A model generated the notes under the pieces. It did not search any database, was not told the origin of the DNA, and was given only the letters and a program-made list of their open reading frames with translations. Source: Diphasiastrum complanatum (Eukaryota > Streptophyta > Lycopodiopsida > Lycopodiales > Lycopodiaceae). From it: DNA of 64,000 nt. The position numbers and the translations under genes are program-made. This document shows positions 57,720-64,000 of this stretch, one piece after another. Where the stretch lies: assembly GCA_029204225.1 (NCBI GenBank), contig CM055097.1:50346997-50410996 (forward strand). The letters run 5' to 3'. The number at the start of each line of letters is the position of its first letter. Position 1 is the first letter of the stretch.

Positions 57720-58214
57720 TCAAATGGGCGAGGAATAGATCTTTTAGACATTTACGAGGGTCAATTACTAATACTGCATTAGAAAATTTACTGAAAGGAT
57801 TCTAGCTGACATGTTGTGTAAATTTTTCGAAAGAGTTTGCAAAAAGGACGGTTCTCTTTATCCATCTGAGAGTCTTATAGATGTATCGTTCTATCAATAT
57901 GATGCTTTGTAAAAGGTAGTTGAAGCACATTGGAGAGACTGGTGTGCCTGACATTAGGTTGAATTTGAGATAGTTTTGTATTTTCCTATGTTGGTGTTGC
58001 ATGTGCATCTATGAATCGAAGGAAGGAGGGTGCTAATAATCCTAGGAAGAAGTCTTCAGCTGATAATCCTAGGAAGAAGTCTTCAGTTATCACCCAATCT
58101 GATGAACAAATTCTTCTTAGTAGCGATTGCACTGCAAAGCATGTCACGACAGGTTACAATGGCGCAGTGTTTACTACAGTCTCACATATTTTGGCACTAA
58201 ACGTGGAGTTCTAG
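57720..58214 (+). pseudogene. Decayed coding sequence, possibly Crypton/DUF3504-like
   Basis: In shifting plus-strand frames: LADMLCKFFERVCKKDGSLY and PSESL (about 57805-57870), then a Lys/Arg-rich stretch and VITQSDEQILLSS.. GYNGAVFTTVSHILALN (about 58085-58205). The pattern of a leucine-rich lead, FF.EV.KKDG..YP..SL, and a later (E)D..L.. TVF..L resembles the Crypton-derived tyrosine recombinase-like domain seen in ZMYM/QRICH1-type proteins. The match is by memory of the family pattern only. Two copies of AATCCTAGGAAGAAGTCTTC lie in tandem at 58038-58084. Confidence 0.3.
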
Positions 58215-58620
58215 TTAATCAACTTGGAGAGGATGAGAGGGGAAGATTTTTTAGTTAAAATAAGTGTAAATTCTGATGCATTTTCATTTCTTGTCTAAAG
58301 ATCACATGTATCAAACTATTACAAAATACTTTGAACTTGTAGTTTTTAAACTATTTTATATTCAGAATTAATCAAACTGCTTACGTAACAAATTCGATGT
58401 TTTGTATTGCTACAACCTGTGGCATCTTTCTGTAATATTTAATGGACTGTAATTAATGGTATCCTATGTTCTTCCCAAATGGCTTGATCCGCAATTTCAA
58501 TATATGGAATAGTTTGCAGAGCTATATGTCTAATATTTTCTTTCAAAATGTCAAACTACTGCTTCAGGTTCTGGAATTTCTTATGTTATATTTGCAAATA
58601 ATGTATTATTGTTATCTGTG

Positions 58621-58622
58621 GG

Positions 58623-58664
<42 letters not shown>

Positions 58665-58765
58665 ATTCATTTATTCAAGGCGATTCAGGGATTCGGTTTA
58701 CAAGGAGAGAGAGAGAGAGAGAGAGAGTGTGTGTGTGTGTGTGTGTGTGAGTGAGAGAGAGAGTA
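58621..58765. repeat. (GA)n and (GT)n microsatellites
   Basis: GA runs at 58625-58660 and 58704-58727, then GT 58728-58748 and a mixed GA tail. The frames at 58466-58941 derive from them. Confidence 0.95.
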
Positions 58766-60785
58766 GAGAAACAAAGATGTTAGTATTATGGAAAGCATTG
58801 CGGAAGAAGGAACTACAGTGTTTCTGTCGTGACCGGCAGAGTTCCAGTCACGACTCGCAGAGTGTTAGTCGTAATTCTTTTAGCTGTGGTTGTAGGCTTG
58901 GCCACATGGTAGTTTGCCATTGGGCCAGGGCCACATTTTAAAGCCCCTTTGGCTTTATGTTACATTCAAACTTCAAGGTATCAGGCATCCATATTTGCTA
59001 CTACGCCACGTGGCCAGCCACTTACCAAGGGGATGCTTTAAAGGTTGGGAAAGTGTGCCTAGCACGTTTTCAGAGTAAGCCACAATGGTTATGACAATTT
59101 GTTATATAAAATGAACATGTTGGCAGGTGCAAGACCACAATACAGTCAACCTCGGATAACTTTTACGTTTACATATATGGTAACCCTATCTATTAATAAT
59201 TTTTTTATTACTCTGAAGGATTTTACACAGCAAAAGTTTTGATTTTTATTTCTTAACATAATTTAGTCCCACCATAAAGAACCTGGCCTGGATAAACGTT
59301 ATTTTACATAGATATGGGGGTTGCAACATTTTAGGATTTAGGGATTCATTGAAAATGCTTTCAAACCTATGGTGGTCATTTTGTCTCTTTCAGCACATTT
59401 TGCTAGCCCATCCCCCATCACCACCTCTCAAATCCAACACAAATCATCAATTTTTGAGCAGGTGCACAACAAGATCATCAATTTTTCAACTGCAAATCAT
59501 TATCCCTCTATGTGTTAACCCTCTTTATTAGTTATTTTATGCTACTCCCAAGGCCTAACATTTATCCAGGGTTCATTGTATGCATATCACAACATGGCAC
59601 ATATCATGATTGCTTTAGAAACACAGGGGAAACATGTTGCGTTGAGCTACATGCCATCTTGAGCTGATTGTCAGAGCATGCTACTCACCACAAAACTCAT
59701 GGTTAACACAATGCAGTTACTTGGAAGTTGAGCTACTATCTGCCATCTTGAGCTGCCTGTCAGAGCATGGTGCAGGCCCTAAAACTGAGAAATAACAGAA
59801 GGCATCAGTGATCAACCTGATGCTCACATTCTCATATAGGGGCTGGAGAGTTTAGGAGTTTAGGCTTGCAACCCCCTCATCTCAGAGTACCATTTAGCTC
59901 CACCCCATGCTCTCATATAACGGATGGAGGGCCGGAAATTGACAGCTGCAAGCACCCCCCTAACAACTAGCTCAGGTTGGCATTTGGCTGCACCCAAATA
60001 TCATGTCCATACAATTTAAATTCTCTAGCAATGGCATGACAAGGGTTTCAGAACTGCTGGCAAAGCACTCCTCCGACATTTCTGCAACGTCGTACTCAAA
60101 TGAAGTAAGAATATGATGATGAATACTTCATTGCAGGATTAGGTTGAGCATTTTCTTAGCAGAAGCATCCATGTTGACTTGCATCCCAATATTTTCATGC
60201 TTCAACCAGCAAAAGTATAGCACAGGCCATATCAACTTATGGAGCTCATCTTTTGTCTCAACATGGCAGCTTACTTCTCCAGTACGGCACATATGGCAGC
60301 TCTTCGCTTGACTCAAAACAATGGCTAGAAATTTTCTTGCTCAAAATTGGACATCCTAATATCCATCAAACAACAACAACTGAATAACCCCAGCGTTTGC
60401 TGGAGATATAGACACCTTACATTCTCATAATGATCTTATAAAACAAAATGACATTGAAAGGCTGACCTGAAACTACCTTTCTTGATCCAGTACATTGTTA
60501 TGCCAGCATGTAGCAGTAAAGCAAGCGAGATGTTGTCCTAACTAGATGCCCCTTTTGGATACACAGTGTAAAATACCTTAATCATGATGTGGATGCCGCT
60601 TTGTAGTTACAATACTAGGAAGGTCACTGTTCTAAAAGACTAATTCTACAGCTAATTCAAAGAACTGCAATGGCAATTAAGCAAGTAAAACAGACTACTG
60701 GATGATAAAGACTCAAACAAGCCATGGTGCTCATCCATTGACACTGTTGCTTTGCAACTGTGGGGGCACTTTGGACTAAATGTAA
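58766..60785. other. 3' flank of the SRA gene and unassigned DNA
   Basis: No pre-SET, SET, RING or PHD coding block was found on the minus strand here. A duplicated phrase (GCCATCTTGAGCTG..TGTCAGAGCATG) occurs at about 59647-59682 and 59741-59770. The minus-strand frame 60316-60128 has no recognised domain. Confidence 0.4.
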
Positions 60786-62960
60786 TTAGTTTACATCGTA
60801 TTCTAATAAATTTCCGGGTCCCTTTGTTGAGGAAGCTTCATTTTCAGAAAACAGCTTTCCATATGACAACGGAATCGTCCAACTTAGCTTGTTCAAGGGA
60901 CCCTGAAAGAATGGCACTCCATAACCAGGTAAGGGAGATGAATAACAAGTATAATTTCTCAAATCAGCAAGATTCAAAGATCTGTTAAAAGGGGCGGGCA
61001 TCATAACTTGTATGAGACAAGGTGATGAAATGTTACTATTGCCTACAAGGTGAGCTGGTCTCTCCAAGCAAGTAAACTCTTTTTGAGGTTTGCCAAGCGA
61101 CAACACATGAGGTGATGACTGATTGCACCCAATAGGGTGCAAAGGTGCATTCAGTAAAGCATTTCTGCCAACCATCAATTGTCCCTGGACAAAAGATCGC
61201 TTCTTTACAGGTGATAAGCTTCTAAGAGGCATGATGTTGGACTGTTTACGAGAATCCAGAGGTCCCTCTATCATTAGAGGTTCAGGTCCAACAGAACGGT
61301 TTGCACATGGTGGTAAGGACTTAGTATGAACTTGAAAAGAACCAACATCCTTTAGAGGTGCCTGATTTTTCATACGCTGAAGAAGAAATTTGAAGACATG
61401 ATTGCCAGCAACACCAAGCTCATATTTCATGCCATTTACCAGATATAATCCATCATATGTGTAAACAGTGCCAGATCTTTTGTTCTTAAGGCGATGACCC
61501 CTTATTACCCTAACTGGAATATGCAACTCAAAGCTGTTTTTGAGAGCAATGTTCCCCCTAACAAGTTTCTGATCCTGTGCACTGCCATCTCCCTCTTTTG
61601 CTCCACGAGGTGTACCTCCTTGGCCTGTATAAATAACAGTCTCACCCATATCCACATCATCACCATATTGCTCAGTTGTACCGATAACAACACTGGTTGC
61701 AACCGCTTTATTGAAAGCTGACTTCTGTGCAGTAATGTAGTCAATGCCAGCTCTATGCTGCCTATGCAACCCTAAAATGCATAGCTCAATGCGGAAGTTG
61801 AAAGTGTCACCAACCTGCACTCCAGGTATATTTCCAATCAGCTTCTGAGAATTAAGCCATAACCCTTTTTCTCTCATAAGGGAAGCGGCTTTCAAATCTG
61901 CTCTTCTGCGAAACCCTACCAATTCCACAGGAACAAAGTCCTCCTGTTCTTTCACACAAGTCAACCTTAACTCCTCAAACGTCACTAGAGTGCCTTGGAC
62001 AGCTTCCCTCCTCAAATCTTTATGACTGCAAAGGTCACCTTCCTCCTTTTTGGCTTTAACAAGAGACTTAAAGTTATCAATCTCTTGCTCAGGGGTTAAA
62101 ACTTGCAAGCATTGGTCACTTGCAGGTTTTGAGCTAGAGAGTGCCAAGGGAAGACTAGCCCCTACTGGATCATTGCTGGCATCTGAAGCCTCAATAGACA
62201 ATGCCAAGCCACCACCAACATCCTGTTCAGATTCATCACTTTCAAGCCCTAAGGTATAAGCTTCAAGCGGCATCTCATCTTCCGCTTGCTGTGCAAAGAA
62301 ATCGCATTCCTCTGTCCGTGGTTCTGAAAGAGCTAAAGGCTGTATAGCCAAAGGCAAGTGAGATACAGAGTGATTTGCTACAACATTAGTATGCGCATAT
62401 GGTACAAGCTGTAGTTGAGTATCCACTGATTGAGACCCCATGCCCCATGAGCAACTATCGCTCATAGTAATCATCTCTCCAGACACTGGATTTACTGGGC
62501 TAGTCAATGTAGGATTGAAGAGATTATTAAGAGGAGACTTATAACCAGGGGGAAAGGCTTGAAATTCACCAAGATTTCCATGTAGCACAAACTGACCGGA
62601 TGGATCGGCTCGCGACTTGCGCATCTCCGGAAGGTCTTGCACCAGATCGAAGCTTATTCCACCAGAATTTGAATGCAGGCGCATCTGATGACTGGACTGT
62701 GATGGCTGTGGATATGGTGGAGGTTTTATGAGTTCTATGGGCCACTGTGCATTGCCCATCACAAGACTGGGTGAAAATGGGCTTTCCATATCTTCTACTG
62801 GCTCTATTTTTACTCTTTTTGGCAGTGGAGGCTCACCCTCACCATTCATAGAACGGTAGCTATATCCAGGAGTAGTTCCCACAGGACAAGGATATTTATT
62901 ACAGAGCATCCCTTGAGGAAGATGGTGTCCGTAGGAGCCTCTGCTGTTGTGGCTTTCCAT
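60786..62960 (-). CDS. SRA/YDG-domain nuclear protein without SET domain
   Basis: A single 724-codon frame. Residues 1-300 are low-complexity with a possible nuclear signal PKRVKIEPVED (47-57). Residues 320-360 hold a basic stretch before the SRA domain (about 375-531): GVQVGDTFNFRIELCILGLH (380-399), AGIDYI, VIYTGQGG (442-449), QKLVRGNIALKNS (464-476), PVRVIRGHR (482-490), YTYDGLY (500-506) and HVFKFLLQR (521-529). This layout matches the SRA of plant SUVH histone methyltransferases, which bind methylated DNA. The roughly 190 residues after it are Ser/Pro/Leu-rich and contain no pre-SET cysteines, SET motif or RING. The frame ends at a clear TAA. The ATG at 62960 is the first in frame after an upstream in-frame TAG, though a 5' intron (acceptor TTTGCAG at about 62999-63005) could extend it. 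Likely role: methyl-DNA reader; this is inference. Confidence 0.88.
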   Translation of the reverse strand: MESHNSRGSYGHHLPQGMLCNKYPCPVGTTPGYSYRSMNGEGEPPLPKRVKIEPVEDMESPFSPSLVMGNAQWPIELIKPPPYPQPSQSSHQMRLHSNSGGISFDLVQDLPEMRKSRADPSGQFVLHGNLGEFQAFPPGYKSPLNNLFNPTLTSPVNPVSGEMITMSDSCSWGMGSQSVDTQLQLVPYAHTNVVANHSVSHLPLAIQPLALSEPRTEECDFFAQQAEDEMPLEAYTLGLESDESEQDVGGGLALSIEASDASNDPVGASLPLALSSSKPASDQCLQVLTPEQEIDNFKSLVKAKKEEGDLCSHKDLRREAVQGTLVTFEELRLTCVKEQEDFVPVELVGFRRRADLKAASLMREKGLWLNSQKLIGNIPGVQVGDTFNFRIELCILGLHRQHRAGIDYITAQKSAFNKAVATSVVIGTTEQYGDDVDMGETVIYTGQGGTPRGAKEGDGSAQDQKLVRGNIALKNSFELHIPVRVIRGHRLKNKRSGTVYTYDGLYLVNGMKYELGVAGNHVFKFLLQRMKNQAPLKDVGSFQVHTKSLPPCANRSVGPEPLMIEGPLDSRKQSNIMPLRSLSPVKKRSFVQGQLMVGRNALLNAPLHPIGCNQSSPHVLSLGKPQKEFTCLERPAHLVGNSNISSPCLIQVMMPAPFNRSLNLADLRNYTCYSSPLPGYGVPFFQGPLNKLSWTIPLSYGKLFSENEASSTKGPGNLLEYDVN

Positions 62961-64000
62961 GGGTGGCTGGCGCTGCTTGATGCTGCCTCCACCTGCTGCA
63001 AACTAAGTCCCAGGAAGTGAGAATCCCGCTGCCACTAGTTGCTTGCAGATGACCAAAAACGCTTCAGCCCAGCTCCAGGAACTCAACCATGATCGTTCTG
63101 CTATGCAATACGCTCCATGTGGCTAGCATAGTGCCACTTGGCAAGTCTTCAATGGTTGGCGATGCAGACGTGGCAAAATCTGAAAGATTCAGGTTGAAAA
63201 AACCTATCAGAAACTGAGGCATAATCTCTGAAACAAGGAAACTAAGAAATTTGGCTTTGAAGTATTCATCGGATCCCATAATTAGTCCTCCTAATATTGG
63301 TGAAGGCCTCCTTTCTTCTCTGTCAGGTCTAGACTTCCAATCCTGGAGGACCAAAAAGAGCAAGGGACTTCGAGGAGCATCCTATGCAAGTAACTTCAAA
63401 AGATATTGAGGTGTAATTCCACTTAGTTCTGTTGCCATTTGAATAAGATAATGCTTGATTGGTTGGAAGAAGCGAAAATCTTACCAGGAGATATATCAAG
63501 AGGATTCTGCAAAGCTACCCAGATGTGAGCTCCAACTCCCTTGCAGGCTTATCGGAAATAGATCTGGTGCACTCACAGATCAGTGACTATCTAATTCTGC
63601 GACAGGCAGAGCGACATAAGAACAGATTCGCAACGTTTCTAAATGAATCTTGCAAAAGCCCTATCTATCTCTGAAAACTCAAGGAAAAGCAAAGACTACG
63701 AAAAATATTCATTCGTCAAAAGCTGGAAAAGACCATAAAAACGTGCATAATTTCAGAATTGTAATCCATCTCATCACCTTCCTTCTTTAATCATTATTCG
63801 CAGGAAAGAAAACACCAGCTCATCTCCATCACCGTACTATTACGAGTGCAAAAATGGCAGATTATCCAGACTACCTTTTCACTGCATGTTTGCTAAGAAA
63901 ATAAGAAATATTCAAAAGCCCACTTTCCAACATCAGCCCCAAACAAAAACAATTCCTCCCTCATCATTATAAGGCTGGCCAGACTGTCCAACGAAGACGT
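62961..64000 (-). other. 5' flank / possible 5' UTR of the SRA gene
   Basis: Coding-like minus-strand frame 63363-63064 shows no recognisable domain. A possible intron acceptor lies just before the SRA start. No second gene could be supported up to the window end. Confidence 0.35.

Noticed and set aside
58466-58941. Frames with Glu/Arg repeats and a CGC..GH..C segment suggesting a zinc knuckle
   Set aside because: Mostly microsatellite translation; the short Cys/His segment is isolated and lacks correct spacing.
59500-60785. A SET or pre-SET exon continuing the SRA gene
   Set aside because: Minus-strand frames here show no Cys-rich pre-SET pattern and no SET motif.
63064-63363. 99-codon minus-strand frame upstream of the SRA gene
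   Set aside because: No domain; more likely 5' UTR or promoter sequence.
1-64000. CRISPR arrays, bacterial operons, tRNA or rRNA genes
   Set aside because: No regular spaced repeats, bacterial gene layout, or recognisable structural RNA sequences were seen; TGGTATCAGAGCC sites are retrotransposon primer-binding sites, not tRNA genes.

Overview
The window is nuclear DNA from a land plant. Two host genes have spliced or plant-specific domain structure (an EDR2 C-terminal / DUF1336 protein and a nuclear SRA/YDG protein of the SUVH kind). The roughly 50 kb between them is nested Ty1/copia and Ty3/gypsy LTR retrotransposons. Long introns, layered insertions and abundant microsatellites suggest a large repeat-rich genome. 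A fern or other non-flowering lineage is possible, but the sequence does not settle it. Nothing bacterial, viral-episomal or CRISPR-like is present.

Layout. 1-1534: leader and one LTR of a minus-strand LTR element cut by the window edge. 2673-8694: eight identifiable exons of a DUF1336 gene, plus strand; the first exon was not found. 8.7-14.3 kb: non-coding DNA with tandem repeats and worn copia fragments. 15.2-21.8 kb: several copia segments in a non-canonical order, plus a minus-strand gypsy gag fragment. 21768-33713: a complete gypsy element, minus strand, with 807-bp LTRs and a 5-bp target duplication (AAAGT), inserted just before the 3' LTR of a copia element. 34216-43326: a copia element interrupted by a second complete element (36555-41304, minus strand, 831-bp LTRs, TSD GATCT), which is non-autonomous and carries one 402-codon ORF. 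43.3-49.8 kb: fragments of three further elements. 51093-57329: an LTR of a minus-strand copia, split by a young copia (51823-57239, 681-bp LTRs, TSD CACAC). 57.3-60.7 kb: decayed coding-like sequence, GA/GT microsatellites and unassigned DNA. 60786-62960: an intronless SRA-domain gene on the minus strand.

The most unusual material is in the mobile elements. The gypsy element has an extra, decayed coding region of about 3 kb downstream of integrase (22.6-25.6 kb). It is preceded by its own TATA-like box and by a cluster of GAATTCGC motifs like the cluster in the element's 5' leader. The 36.6-41.3 kb element encodes an intact chimeric ORF: gag start, zinc knuckle, an unrecognised middle, and a copia integrase/RT linker. 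Four different copia-type copies show in-frame internal deletions at four different places. A TTCACACGTGTGAA-like palindrome recurs in LTRs and leaders of otherwise different copia families. Of the host genes, the SRA protein is notable because it has the SUVH-type SRA domain but no pre-SET/SET region and no RING. All calls come from reading the sequence and translations by eye; no database search was run.
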